Assembly (NCBI GenBank): GCA_944324805.1
Contig: CALUXS010000005.1
Span: forward strand, 89,157-153,156
Direction of reading: 5' to 3'
Length of the DNA: 64,000 bases
From: an uncultured Acholeplasmatales bacterium
GTDB lineage: Bacteria; Bacillota_I; Bacilli_A; Acholeplasmatales; Anaeroplasmataceae
In this document: positions 8,378 through 19,109 of the stretch, in pieces
How positions within the stretch are numbered: the stretch's first letter is position 1
Layout of the letters: the number at the start of each line of letters is the position of its first letter
Translations under genes and position numbers: made by a program
The notes under the pieces: generated by a model
Databases searched by the model: none
What the model saw: only the letters and a program-made list of their open reading frames with translations
What the model was told of the DNA's origin: nothing

Positions 8378-9742
8378 CTATTCCTCCATTTCCCTAATAC
8401 GTTTTGTACTATCAATATCAAAGAAATGTACCTTATTTATATCAAAGCATGCTTTAACATTTTTCAATTCACTTTGGTCATTTCTTACATTTACTTTAGC
8501 AATTACTCTCTCATTGCCAAATAAACCGTAAATTAAAGAGTATGAACCTAACATTTCATCATAATCAACATCTAAATCAAATGTAGCCCCTGAAAATTCA
8601 GATAAATGTGCTTCATCTAAATAAACATACTCTGGTCTTGATGCCATAACAACTTGTCTATTAATGTAATCTTGACTCTTAAGTATTGCAAATTTTTCAT
8701 CAGAGATAATAATCTTATTTTTTAGAGTAAAGAATATAATTTTTCCATCATTACGAATAATTGATAAGATAGTTGAATTATCCTCAATAGTAGGATTATC
8801 TTCAGAAGAAAACTCAGATACAACATTATCAGAAAGCTTTATAGAAATAGAATTATTAATTACGACAGTATTATTAACTACTGTAAGCTCAATAACTTTA
8901 CCAAAATTTGCATACTCAGATGCAACTAATTCTTTTACTGCTTCTTCATCTAGTTGTTGTTCAGCCTTTTTATCAAATTGAACGAAATAGCCATCCTCAG
9001 AAACAATACCATTGTAAAAGTTCATTGGAGGTGTACCGATGAAACCTGCGACAAATAGATTTTCTGGATTATCAAACATTTCTTTTGGAGTTGCAATTTG
9101 TTGAACTCTACCATCGGCCATTACAACAATTCTTGATGCTAAAGTTAATGCTTCTATTTGATCATGAGTTACATAGATGAAAGTTGCATTCAATTTATTA
9201 TGCAAAATCATTAACTCTTTTCTCATAGTTCCACGTAATTTAGCATCCAAATTTGATAGTGGTTCATCTAATAAGAATACAATCGGATTTCTTACGATTG
9301 CTCTACCAACTGCAACACGTTGACGTTGACCACCAGATAATTGTTTAGGTTTACGATTTAAATATGGAACCAAACCAAGAATCTCAGCTGCATTCATAAC
9401 ACGTCTATGGATTTCATCTGCATCGACTTTTCTAATCATTAATGAAAATGCCAAGTTATGATATACAGTCATGTGAGCATACAATGCGTAGTTTTGGAAA
9501 ACCATGGCAATATCTCTATCACGAGGAGCAACGTCGTTTACTCTTTTACCATTAATAATCAAATCACCTGAAGATATTTCCTCTAAACCAGCAATCATAC
9601 GTAAAGTAGTTGATTTACCACAGCCAGAAGGACCAGCAAGAACAATAAATTCTCCTCTTTCTATTTCAATATTAAAATCGAAAACAGCTTGAACACCATT
9701 AGGATAAATTTTATTTACATTTTTTAAAATGACGTCTTTCAT
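8378..9742 (-). CDS. ABC sugar importer ATPase (MsmK/UgpC type) with enlarged C-terminal domain
   Basis: 454 residues. Walker A GPSGCGKST (37-45), the LSGGQ signature (135-139) and Walker B FLLDEP with Glu160 are intact, so it should hydrolyse ATP. The C-terminal part after residue 235 is TOBE-like but about 80 residues longer than the usual 370-residue MsmK. Many LplABC-type importers borrow a shared genomic ATPase, whereas this cluster carries its own between its membrane genes. It ends with TAG, and the next gene starts 5 bases later. Confidence 0.93.
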   Translation of the reverse strand: MKDVILKNVNKIYPNGVQAVFDFNIEIERGEFIVLAGPSGCGKSTTLRMIAGLEEISSGDLIINGKRVNDVAPRDRDIAMVFQNYALYAHMTVYHNLAFSLMIRKVDADEIHRRVMNAAEILGLVPYLNRKPKQLSGGQRQRVAVGRAIVRNPIVFLLDEPLSNLDAKLRGTMRKELMILHNKLNATFIYVTHDQIEALTLASRIVVMADGRVQQIATPKEMFDNPENLFVAGFIGTPPMNFYNGIVSEDGYFVQFDKKAEQQLDEEAVKELVASEYANFGKVIELTVVNNTVVINNSISIKLSDNVVSEFSSEDNPTIEDNSTILSIIRNDGKIIFFTLKNKIIISDEKFAILKSQDYINRQVVMASRPEYVYLDEAHLSEFSGATFDLDVDYDEMLGSYSLIYGLFGNERVIAKVNVRNDQSELKNVKACFDINKVHFFDIDSTKRIREMEE

Positions 9743-9757
9743 ACCAATTCCTCCTAA

Positions 9758-10579
9758 CTATTTCTTCAAAGTAGCTAAATACTTATTTAATTTATTAGCC
9801 TTTGAATAACCAATCAAAGATCCTGAACAAAATGCAATACCAGCAATTAAATATGAAACAATAGCAATTATTCCTCTAACTGTTCCGTTACTTGGTAAAT
9901 ATGCATTTTGACTATGATCACCAGTAATTGGAAGTCCTAAAATTCCGCCAGCATTACCATTAGCTTGTTGAATTATTAATTGTAAAGGTAACCAGAAAAT
10001 TAAGGCAAAACAAATTAATCCTAGGACACCCATTGTATATGCATAGTTTATCTTATATGTTTTTGTCTTTTCAGAACATAAAAAGCCAACTAATAAAATT
10101 GCAATTGTTAGTAAAATATATAACAATACAAACCATTTAGGTAAAACAGAATTCAAACATACAAAGGCTGAAATTACTGTACCAAAAATTCCTACCATTC
10201 CTAAAACATATGAAGCTTTATTATTATTATATCTCATATGTTCTAGATGATATATTTTACTTTCTTCTTCAGTCAATAGGTTTAATTCCCATGTTCTTAA
10301 TACAAGTTCATCTTCACCTTCAGTAATAACTACAGATAATGAAACTTTCTCAGATTTTCCGTTAGATTTAACTAACAAGTAATTGTTATCTAAACTAAAT
10401 ACATCTCCCTTATATGCACTTCCATCAACTGAAGTAAGAACATATTTAACAGCAACATTTGGGAAATTAGTTTTTAATTTTACTTTTGTATATTCTTTTG
10501 TAAATACAGTTTTAATAACTTGATTAGAAATTAAACTGATTGTAGTAGGTTCATAGTTCAATAAGTCAATATTACTCAT
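9758..10579 (-). CDS. Uncharacterised membrane protein with N-terminal soluble domain
   Basis: 273 residues. Residues 1-115 are a hydrophilic, beta-rich-looking domain. About four to five membrane helices follow (about 122-142, 147-167, 180-202, 235-257). The AAGGTGG ribosome site is good. It sits 15 bases upstream of the importer ATPase gene and 2 bases downstream of another membrane-protein gene. No family recognised; an accessory role in the importer is inferred from operon membership only. Confidence 0.77.
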   Translation of the reverse strand: MSNIDLLNYEPTTISLISNQVIKTVFTKEYTKVKLKTNFPNVAVKYVLTSVDGSAYKGDVFSLDNNYLLVKSNGKSEKVSLSVVITEGEDELVLRTWELNLLTEEESKIYHLEHMRYNNNKASYVLGMVGIFGTVISAFVCLNSVLPKWFVLLYILLTIAILLVGFLCSEKTKTYKINYAYTMGVLGLICFALIFWLPLQLIIQQANGNAGGILGLPITGDHSQNAYLPSNGTVRGIIAIVSYLIAGIAFCSGSLIGYSKANKLNKYLATLKK

Positions 10580-10581
10580 AA

Positions 10582-11127
10582 TTATGCCACCTTCCTTGAA
10601 GATTTGTATTTAAAGACTGTATACACAATATATAAAACATTTAATATTACATATACAAATACATATGCAATAGATACAATTAATGCTGTAGAATCACTAA
10701 CAGTACTATTAAATCTATTTAAAAACTCTACTAATTCGTCATAACATAAATTAAATTTATTTAGACCATTAATTATAACTATGCCAGTTATTATTCCAAA
10801 TACTGCAGTTAAAGCAGGAAAAGCGATTCCGACTACTAAATTTGATTTATATAATTTTTTACGATATCCATTACCAAAAATTTGCAAAACAACAAAACTT
10901 AAAATTCCAACAACAAATAGGTATAGAACCATATTGTTAGCAAATTGTAATGCATCACGAGCAGTTATAATCTTATTAGCAACTTCTGTTGACAAGCTAC
11001 CTAAATCTGTATCTTCTGTAATTGATAATGATTGGTATCCAGTCATAAATAATAAAGCTAGTATTAGAACTAAAACTGTAACTATCAAATAAATAACATT
11101 AACTGATTTTGTATATTTCTTTAACAT
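10582..11127 (-). CDS. Uncharacterised four-helix membrane protein of the importer operon
   Basis: 181 residues with four predicted membrane helices (about 10-30, 66-84, 95-118, 148-170) and a polar loop of roughly 35 residues after the first. Basic residues flank both ends. No family recognised. It lies between the second permease gene and the soluble-domain membrane protein with very short gaps, so it is probably co-transcribed. Confidence 0.77.
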   Translation of the reverse strand: MLKKYTKSVNVIYLIVTVLVLILALLFMTGYQSLSITEDTDLGSLSTEVANKIITARDALQFANNMVLYLFVVGILSFVVLQIFGNGYRKKLYKSNLVVGIAFPALTAVFGIITGIVIINGLNKFNLCYDELVEFLNRFNSTVSDSTALIVSIAYVFVYVILNVLYIVYTVFKYKSSRKVA

Positions 11128-11145
11128 ATTTGCCTCCCAATAATC

Positions 11146-11997
11146 TTATTCTTTAACGCCACCAACGTTAACGCCGGCTGCAAAGAATTTTTGAAGTTGA
11201 GGATAAACAATAATGATTGGAACGATTGAACAAATAATCATTGCATATTGAACAGCAGTTAATGAATAGTCAACCATAGATCCTGAATCACCAGTCATTT
11301 TTTCCATATATGTTCTCATATATACTTGAAGAGGTTGTGCATCTTCAGCTAAAAGCATTCTAGCCCAGAAATATGTATTCCATCTATTCAAAGCATAAAA
11401 CATTGTTACTGTAGCAATAGATGCCTTTGACATTGGAATATATATTTTAGTTAAAATTTGGAACTCATTAGCACCATCAATAGTTGCAGCTTCTTCAATT
11501 TCATGAGGAACGCCTGAGAAATAGTTTCTTAAAAGTACAATATTAAATGCATTAAATCCCATACCTAAAATGTAACCCATACGATTATTAATACCTAAAT
11601 TAATAAAGTTTTGGTAAGTAGGAATCATACCTGCAGCAAACCACATTGTAAATACTAAAATAAAGTTAAACCCTCTACCCCAAATTAAACGTGGTTTAGA
11701 TAGAGCATATGCACCAGTTACAGCGACAAACATTGATACTGCTGTACCATATACAGTGTAAAAAATAGTATTACAATAAGCAATCCAATATCCTTTTTCC
11801 TTAAGAACAACACTAAAAGCAGTGAAATCAATACCAACTGGGAATAATATTACTTTACCTGTATCAACAGCATCTGCTGATGATATTGCACTTGAGAATG
11901 TAAAAATCAATGGATAAATACATGCTAAAGCAAAAATTGTTAATAGTACATAAGCTAAAATTTTAAATATTTTTTCGGATGTAGACATTCTTTTCAT
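11146..11997 (-). CDS. ABC sugar permease, LplC/YtcP type
   Basis: 283 residues, six membrane helices, binding-protein-dependent transport (MalG-like) fold. The ATPase-contacting EAA loop is EEAATIDGANEFQILTKI. The C-terminus ends near FFAAGVNVGGVKE, a pattern common in LplC-type permeases. GGAGGAAAT lies before the ATG. Partner of the LplB-type permease 22 bases upstream and of the lipoprotein at 3392-5536. Confidence 0.93.
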   Translation of the reverse strand: MKRMSTSEKIFKILAYVLLTIFALACIYPLIFTFSSAISSADAVDTGKVILFPVGIDFTAFSVVLKEKGYWIAYCNTIFYTVYGTAVSMFVAVTGAYALSKPRLIWGRGFNFILVFTMWFAAGMIPTYQNFINLGINNRMGYILGMGFNAFNIVLLRNYFSGVPHEIEEAATIDGANEFQILTKIYIPMSKASIATVTMFYALNRWNTYFWARMLLAEDAQPLQVYMRTYMEKMTGDSGSMVDYSLTAVQYAMIICSIVPIIIVYPQLQKFFAAGVNVGGVKE

Positions 11998-12019
11998 ATT
12001 TATATTTCCTCCTTATATA

Positions 12020-13072
12020 CTAGAATAATGATGTATCAGAAATTCTTCTACTAATTGCATTAGCACCAAGTACTAATACCATCGCAATTAAAGAATTAAA
12101 TAAATCCGCAACAACACCTATTGATTGGAAAACCGGCTTACCATCTATTTTCCATCTATAAATCATTGTTGATACAACATCGGCAGTCTCATAGCCATTT
12201 GGTTGATAAAGTAATAATACCTTTTCATAACCGATATTCAATATTTGACCAATACGCATAATTAGCATAATTGAAAGAGTAGGAGCCATTCCTGGGAATG
12301 TTACATATTTTATTTCTTGTAATTTTGAAGCCCCGTCAATTTTAGCTGCTTCATAACTTGTTGGAGAAATAGCCATAACAGCAGCAAAGAAAACAATTGA
12401 ACCATATCCAGCATCTTCCCATATACTTGAAACTTGGAAAACCGGTCTAAAGAATTTCGCATAATCTAATACACCCAAACCATTAACAGGATACCAAACT
12501 CCATTAACAACCTCATGATCAATCCAACCAAAATGCATAAATAATCTCGTCATAATACCAGGAGCTGCATTACCTTTTGAACCAGCATAGCACCATAAAG
12601 TTATAATTGTAGTAACAACTACAGTTGAAAGAAACTTTGGTAAATAAGCGCACACTTGTAGCACACTTCTATATGCTTCATTTTTAACCTCACTAAATAA
12701 TAAAGCCAAAATAATTGGAATTGGGAATCCAAAAATTAGACCATACATACTAGTAACGAAGGTATTTCTAAAAGCACGCCAGAATTCTCCTGCACCTTGT
12801 CCTAAGAATAATTCTTTGATGTAATATCCACCTTGCCATGAATTTTCCATCAAACCACCTACTGAAGTATCATATTCTTTAAATCCTTGTAAAATACCAT
12901 ACATAGGTAAATACTTGAACAAGAATATAAATACTAACAAAGGAACTAACAAAAGATATAAACGCCAATCTTTAGCCACTTCAGCAGCAATTCTTTTCCA
13001 TTTAGTGCGTTCCATTTCTTCAACAATTTGTTCTTTTCTAGTTAGTTCGTCAAGTTGTTCAATTTTTTGCAT
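12020..13072 (-). CDS. ABC sugar permease, LplB/YteP type
   Basis: 350 residues from the ATG at 13072. I chose this start because GAGG lies 8 bases upstream and the longer frame would run into the preceding gene. There are six core membrane helices plus an N-terminal cytoplasmic extension of about 40 residues typical of LplB. The EAA loop is EAAKIDGASKLQEIKYVTF. It forms the importer channel with the LplC-type permease. Confidence 0.93.
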   Translation of the reverse strand: MQKIEQLDELTRKEQIVEEMERTKWKRIAAEVAKDWRLYLLLVPLLVFIFLFKYLPMYGILQGFKEYDTSVGGLMENSWQGGYYIKELFLGQGAGEFWRAFRNTFVTSMYGLIFGFPIPIILALLFSEVKNEAYRSVLQVCAYLPKFLSTVVVTTIITLWCYAGSKGNAAPGIMTRLFMHFGWIDHEVVNGVWYPVNGLGVLDYAKFFRPVFQVSSIWEDAGYGSIVFFAAVMAISPTSYEAAKIDGASKLQEIKYVTFPGMAPTLSIMLIMRIGQILNIGYEKVLLLYQPNGYETADVVSTMIYRWKIDGKPVFQSIGVVADLFNSLIAMVLVLGANAISRRISDTSLF

Positions 13073-13094
13073 AAATAAAACCTCACTCCTAATC

Positions 13095-13709
13095 CTATTT
13101 TTTTGAATCATAATAATCTTTTTCAAATTTTGCTTCTTCTTTACGAGAAATGAAAGATTTTTTCACATCTTTCAATACACCCTGGCTTCTAAGTATCTCT
13201 AATGCAACAATAGATATTATAAAGCACATTAATTGATCTATTGAAGTTCTCAAAAAAGCCATAAATAAATTTTGCTCAAAAAGCATCTGTGACACGCTGC
13301 TTAGTGTAACTCCTAAAAGATATATGCTAGAATAACCAAGCATTCTCATTCCAAAGGAGGAGAAGTTTTTTTCATCCCTTTTAAACACCAATAATAATAC
13401 AGCACTAATATTAAATGCGATTATAGTTAAGTAATTTTGGTGCAACAATACATATCCTTCGGCAAGTGTTTTATTTGGAATTACATAAAGTGCACATAAA
13501 TAGGTAACTAGTGATTGAATTGGTATTAAAATGATTCCTATTTTTCCCCAACGCATAATTGCTACATAAAACAGTGTGAATGATGCAACGAAAACAGGTA
13601 TCACCGTTGGCAAAAATAAATTAACTAAGTATGAACCGACAACCTCCGTTATAACCCCAATGAACAACAAAAAAGTTAAATCTACATACTTGTACGTTTT
13701 CAAATTCAT
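13095..13709 (-). CDS. Uncharacterised polytopic membrane protein, first gene of importer operon
   Basis: About 204 residues from the ATG at 13709; a GTG three codons earlier overlaps the GGGTG ribosome site and is unlikely. About six hydrophobic helices and a basic, hydrophilic C-terminal tail of 35 residues. Its overall look recalls small S-component-like or sensor membrane proteins, but I cannot assign a family. It leads the operon behind the promoter at 13953-13981, so it may have a regulatory or accessory part in uptake (inference). Confidence 0.75.
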   Translation of the reverse strand: MNLKTYKYVDLTFLLFIGVITEVVGSYLVNLFLPTVIPVFVASFTLFYVAIMRWGKIGIILIPIQSLVTYLCALYVIPNKTLAEGYVLLHQNYLTIIAFNISAVLLLVFKRDEKNFSSFGMRMLGYSSIYLLGVTLSSVSQMLFEQNLFMAFLRTSIDQLMCFIISIVALEILRSQGVLKDVKKSFISRKEEAKFEKDYYDSKK

Positions 13710-13952
13710 TCTAATCACCCTTTAACATAATTCATAATTTTGGTAACAATAATCGTACATATTTAATACTTCACCTATTCAATTTTAAATCCCATACATC
13801 ATTTTACTCATAGTAAAATGAGCCCCCATTTTCCAACGCAAAAACGTCTTCAAAAACATTCTAATATTATCATACAGCGCATTTAAAGTCAAACAATTTT
13901 TGGAACCTGCTACTCCCCCTACTCTATTTTTACAATATTACTTTCATTTTAA

Positions 13953-13981
13953 ATTTTACTACTAATGTAAGCGCTTGTAAA
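13953..13981 (-). promoter_or_regulatory. Promoter with cre/LacI-like operator for the importer operon
   Basis: TTTACA (-35, 13976-13981), 17 bases, then TAAAAT (-10, 13953-13958). The box TGTAAGCGCTTGTA (plus strand 13966-13979) has the AAnCGnTT-type core of LacI/CcpA operators and overlaps the -35. The gap from here to the first gene is about 245 bases. Confidence 0.65.
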
Positions 13982-14000
13982 TAGTTTTTTAAAAAACTCT

Positions 14001-14022
14001 CAACTAAAAGCCCTTTTAGTTG
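14001..14022. repeat. Perfect 10-bp inverted repeat upstream of the importer promoter
   Basis: CAACTAAAAG-CC-CTTTTAGTTG, centred about 30 bases upstream of the -35. A related palindrome sits at the same distance from the promoter at 19110-19138. It could be an activator site or a terminator-like hairpin. The rest of the 13719-14119 gap holds only the importer promoter, its AT-rich leader and the downstream terminator. Confidence 0.6.
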
Positions 14023-14084
14023 TTCTTTTATTTTTTTGAAAAGGCTTTTATTTTCGCAATATCATTTTTTGCAAAATTAATTAT

Positions 14085-14114
14085 AAAAAAAGCATACGAA
14101 AATCGTATGCTTTT
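14085..14114 (-). terminator. Terminator after the PL9 gene
   Basis: Stem AGCATACG (14091-14098) with CGTATGCT (14104-14111), extended by A/T pairs, loop AAAAT. A run of T follows on the minus strand just after the PL9 stop. Confidence 0.8.
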
Positions 14115-14119
14115 CCTTT

Positions 14120-17100
14120 TTATCGTAGTACAAATACGTATCTACCAGAAATTTCTTTTATATCCCAAATGTTAACAATATCAATTTGAGTCAATTCAGT
14201 TATTACACTCATTTTTTCTTTATCCGGTCCAAAGAATTCACTAGCAACTTGTGTAACATCATATGTTCCAACAGAATCTTGGGAATTATATTCACCTATA
14301 TTTCCATAACATAATTCTACATTTGTTTGACCAGTACCAGAATTTATAGCATATCTTCCCATAATTGAACTATTATTCTTTTCACATGCAACAATTAAAT
14401 TGCCTTGCTTATATATCTTAACATTTGCTGCACTATTTTTAACAGTAATTTTACCAATTCCTGATGTGAAACTCATAATTCCACCACCATAATTGTCTAC
14501 TAATATTTTTCCATCATAAATACAATGATCAATGTTAATTTCCATTCCTGAAATTCTATCATCTACACGTCCAATAAAACCACCGCAATATCTATTTGAA
14601 CCTGAACCAAGGGTTGTATATACAACCGAATTAGAAATATTAACACTCATATCAGTTACTGAAGAATCATTTTGCACAAAGCCTACCAATCCACCAATAT
14701 CTTGTCCAGATGTAGTATTAACGCCTGTAATTATATCAGTTTCTTCATTGTGAAGACTAACTTGTGTAATGTAATTATCTCCAGAAGTTATATGTCCAAC
14801 TAATCCACCTATTCGTTTATTTGCAGATATATTAATTCCACTTATTTTTACATTATGTATGTATCCGCCACTCATTCTTCCAACTATTCCAACTCTTTCA
14901 CCAGTAGTTGATTGTAAATCTATATTAACAAAATTTACATTCATTATTGTTCCACCATCAAGTTGATTGAATATACTCAATGTATCTTTAGAATTTGCTA
15001 TCGAAATATTAGATATAGTATGTCCATTTCCATTAAATAAACTAGAGAATTTTTTAGTTCCTGAGTTAGGTGTCCAATTGAATCCTGAGAAATCCAAGTC
15101 TGCTTTCAAGCTATAAATAACTGGAGAACTTGAGCCATTACTCATTAAATTGTAGAACTCTTCTTTTGTAGTTATATCTTTGACATCAACCTTTATACTA
15201 GTGATAGCTGACTTTTCTGTTTCTTTTACATTTGTAACAACCATATGAATATAATAACCATTTTCATTAGAATTTGTTGCTTGAACACTTACTAAATCAT
15301 CAGTTATATAGAACTTTTCACCTTTACTTATAATTGTATCTACATCTTCTACTGAATTACTTGAAGTATAAACATACATATTTGCATTTACATTATCTAA
15401 TTCACCACTAACAAGGAATCCATCTCTATTTATATATACATTAGGTTGTGTTACAAATGACACTTTAGCATCAGGATCAACAACATATACATCATATGAT
15501 TTTGTTGTTTTGACATTAGGATTTAATTTTGAAATAGCCTCAAATGTAACTGTATAAATACCAGGAGTAGATGTATAAACATTTGAAACCTCTATACCTT
15601 GAGCATTTTTATTTATCCTATATGTATATGAAACATTCAAGTCATAATCCTGTCCTTCAACTAATAATTTTCCATTATAGTCTGATGAATTTGTTACAGC
15701 TACTTTTTCCAAAGTAAATTGTTCATATTTATCTAGGATTATTTTTTCTACATCGTCACCAATTTTTATACTTCCAAGTTCAGGTGAAGCTTTTTTTACA
15801 GTAACTTCAAATGTTTTTTCAGTTGAAACTGTATTAAGTATTGTATATGTTAATCCATCATCATTTAAAATTACCCTATTGTATATTAGTTTAGCAGTTA
15901 ATGTTACTTTTACATCAGAATTTCTATCTCTATTAACTGTTACTAAACGTTCTGTTGAACCAGAATTTGAAATAATATCCTCTTGACCTATTGATAAAAC
16001 ATTTGGATTTGAAGAATACCAAATTACATCAGTTGCATTTAATCTTGTTGGTAATAAAAAGTCTTGATAAATAGCATTTGGATCACAAGTTAATGATAAT
16101 GCTTTTTTAGCTCCCTCAAGTATTGCATGATCCTCATCTAAATCCCCATTTACTTCTAAATCATAATGTTCATATTCGTTCCATGAATTTTTATTTAGAG
16201 TAGCTCCTATAGGACTTCCATCATTTAAAACTTTTAAATTTTCATCTTTAAGAACTAAAAAATCACCCAAATTAATAGAACCATCCTCATTTCTTAATTC
16301 AGAATGAATATTTGGATTTTCTAAACCACTTGGAGCCTCAACGCTAACAAATGATTCATCACTAAGCCCTTCTTCGTATAAAACACCACTTTTTTCACTT
16401 ACATAACTTGAAGCATCAGAATATCCCTCAAATATATTATATTTTTCTTTTCCTACATTTAGTAAACTATTATTCATAGTTCCTCTAAAGGCATCAGTTC
16501 CAACTGAATTATTAGATGCATAGGATAACAATCCAGAAAATACATTATAACTATCTTCAGTTCTTGCTAAATTGAAATTTGTAGATACACTATCTCCCTC
16601 TGGTATAGATAATGAACTATCAATTTTTCCTGTTGTCTCATCAATAACCGCACTATTATTGTAAGTAGTTGTATTATAAACAGAAATTATACCTGGATTA
16701 GAATTATCTCCAACGCCATGCAAACGATTATTAAAGGCAATACAGTTGTATAACTCTACATCACCTTTCATAATTGAGCCACCAAGCTTAAATCCAATTC
16801 CATCACCAAGGGTAGTACGATATGATGGTTCTGTTATAGGTTCATTACTAGTGTTTTTCTCGCTCATTTTTGTATACAAGAAACCATTTTCAAATGAAAC
16901 ACAATTATAAAGTATTACTCTACCAATGTTACCAGAATCTTGCTTTGCAAATAAATCCCAACCATCATCTGCATTTCGATAAGCTATACAACCATCAAAC
17001 ACATTTCCATAGCCTACTGTAAGCTTAGCTGCAAATCCATCAGCATTTTCGCCACCTGTTTGGTCATCAAAATTATTATAAGATGTACAATTTTTAATTA

Positions 17101-17671
17101 AATTATTACATGGCCATTCATCCATATTAACCATCGAAGAACCACCACGACCAATTTGCAAACCAGTATCTCTATTATCATGGAATACACAATTTTCTAC
17201 CACATTGTAACTACCAGAAACATACATACCATTGTCTCCAGCACCTTTTATTTCTAATCCATAAATATTATAATAATTTCCTGATAATGTTACGCCTCTA
17301 TTAGTAGATAAAAAGTCCATTTCACTAAAATCGAATACAACTTTAGAACCTTCTACCTATGGTTTTAATGTTATCGGCTTATTAGATGTACCAATTTTAG
17401 ATAGATAGATTGGCAAACTAAATTCGTACGTTCCTTCAGCAAAAAGTACTGTTTCCCCTGCATTTGCCAAAACAGCTGCACTTGCACCATCTAATGGGCT
17501 TTCTTTTGTACCAGAATTCGATTCTACCCCAGTTGGAGAAGCATAAATTATTTTTCCTTCTTCTTTTCCTTCAGAACCATCACCAGTTCCACCTTCCTTT
17601 TTACATGATACAAATGTCAATGCAAAAAGGAATACAAGGAAACTTACAATAAATTTCTTACCTATTTTCAT
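14120..17671 (-). pseudogene. Surface PL9 pectate lyase with Ig-like and GLUG regions, interrupted by one in-frame TAG
   Basis: Two adjacent same-frame segments form one gene. Segment 17357-17671 encodes a lipoprotein signal (lipobox FVSC, Cys23) and the first beta-helix turns, ending ITLKP then TAG. After the TAG the frame continues without shift (VEGSKVVFDFSEMDF) into the 1066-residue segment. Counting from the Met at 17320, the PL9 calcium ligands are Asp94, Asp118, Asp119 and Asp122 (NADGFAAK, NADDGWD) and the catalytic base is Lys178 (GIGFKLGG). After the helix come Ig-like segments (a WYSSNP motif) and C-terminal GLUG-type repeats (GGLVG, GGFIG). All catalytic residues are intact, so the stop is recent, an error, or read through. 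A change from CAG (Gln) would explain it. Confidence 0.85.
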
Positions 17672-17686
17672 TATTATTCCCCCATA

Positions 17687-19087
17687 TTACATTGAAATCT
17701 CTACGTATACGCAATAAACATTTATACCTCCACTACTAGAGTATAAATAATATTCTTGGCCACCATTTATTGTTGCTTCATTTTTATTTATTGCAGCACC
17801 AAGGACACTAAATTCATTTAATACATTTGTAAATGTTGAATCGCCTAAAAGTAATGTACGATCAGCAGAACTAGAACTACTAATTGCATAAACGACTAAT
17901 TTAACAGAAGCATTTGAAGGATAGTTAGTCAAATCAACTTTAATACTTCTACTAGAAATACTTCCCTCGCCACCTAGTTTGATTCGTTTTGTAAATTTAT
18001 AATCATCAATGCTCTTATTGTTAGCATCAATAACCACTTGTTCACTAGTATTTGCTAAAATTGTATAGATACCATCTTCACTAACTAAATTACTTGTAAG
18101 AGTAGCTAATTCTAAATTTGATGCATTAAATTCATACTTTATAGTTGTTGCACTTGATGGATTAACTGTAATTTCAACGCTACAAGTTTTAGTAACCCCA
18201 TTTTCTTCATATGTGATTGTAGCATTAGTAGTTCCAGGTAGACTTGTATTCGCAGTGACTGTAAAACCACTTATATTGTACTTAGCACCACTTTGATAAG
18301 ATGCTTCAACTATCCAATCACTTGTATCAATACTATTACCTTGTTCAACAATTGTATTACCTGATACAAAACTAATTCCTGTTAAAACATCCATTACATC
18401 AATTAAAACAAAGTTAGAAACTTCAACAATTCTAGTTACGCCATCATATTCGTATGTCTCACTATATTTAACAACCAATTCTTGATTATTACCTGCCTTT
18501 GACATATCAAGTTTAGTCGTATCAAGTTCATATTCGCCTTCATTAACAACTTTGCTTGAACCGTCTTTATAGTATGCAGTTACAACTAGTGTCTCTAAAT
18601 TTAAAGCTTCACCAACATTGTAAGTAGTATTTTCTAAACTAACACTTAGGCCATTAACATAATTTGGTAATAAACCTAAAACATCTTTTACATTTACTTG
18701 ATAACTTTTTGAGTAATATTCAGACCCTGAGTCATATGTAACAAAAATATCATATGTACCAACAAACTTATTATCAAATTTTGAATCATCGATTTTAATA
18801 TTATTTGTTACTTCTTCTCTTGTTATCTCACTAGAAAAAACATTTTTGTATACAGCAGTTACTTTTAAATTGCTTGTATCTAAATTTTCCCCCAAGTAAT
18901 AATCTGTTTTAACATTACTCGTGTCTAACTCTAAATTTGTTAAAACAATAACTGTTTCTGGCTGGTTTTCTTCACCGCCATCTTCACCTTGATTGCCATC
19001 ATTCCCATTCTCTTTGTTGCAAGATGCAACACCCCACAAGAGAACAAAAAATAAGGCAACATAAAAAAATTTCTTAACTTTTTTCAT
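17687..19087 (-). CDS. Surface lipoprotein with Ig-like (Big_3-type) domains and a pectinase-associated C-terminal domain
   Basis: 466 residues. The lipobox is GVASC with Cys23, followed by an acidic Gly/Asn/Glu linker. Three Big_3-like Ig modules follow (about 50-135, 140-230, 232-310), recognised by the repeated DTSxLxVTAxYxxG pattern. The C-terminal 150 residues resemble a beta-sandwich region (NASNLELATLTS, SSSSSADRTL) that accompanies secreted pectate lyases and methylesterases and may bind carbohydrate. No catalytic domain is visible. It is the first gene of a two-gene operon with PL9 and probably helps present the enzyme or bind pectin at the surface (inference). Confidence 0.82.
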   Translation of the reverse strand: MKKVKKFFYVALFFVLLWGVASCNKENGNDGNQGEDGGEENQPETVIVLTNLELDTSNVKTDYYLGENLDTSNLKVTAVYKNVFSSEITREEVTNNIKIDDSKFDNKFVGTYDIFVTYDSGSEYYSKSYQVNVKDVLGLLPNYVNGLSVSLENTTYNVGEALNLETLVVTAYYKDGSSKVVNEGEYELDTTKLDMSKAGNNQELVVKYSETYEYDGVTRIVEVSNFVLIDVMDVLTGISFVSGNTIVEQGNSIDTSDWIVEASYQSGAKYNISGFTVTANTSLPGTTNATITYEENGVTKTCSVEITVNPSSATTIKYEFNASNLELATLTSNLVSEDGIYTILANTSEQVVIDANNKSIDDYKFTKRIKLGGEGSISSRSIKVDLTNYPSNASVKLVVYAISSSSSADRTLLLGDSTFTNVLNEFSVLGAAINKNEATINGGQEYYLYSSSGGINVYCVYVEISM

Positions 19088-19109
19088 TTCCCTTCATCTT
19101 TTCATTTTA

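Noticed and set aside
17357-17359. TAG recoded as a sense codon in this organism
   Set aside because: TAG ends atpZ, the importer ATPase and the ECF gene at natural C-termini, so genome-wide recoding is unlikely.
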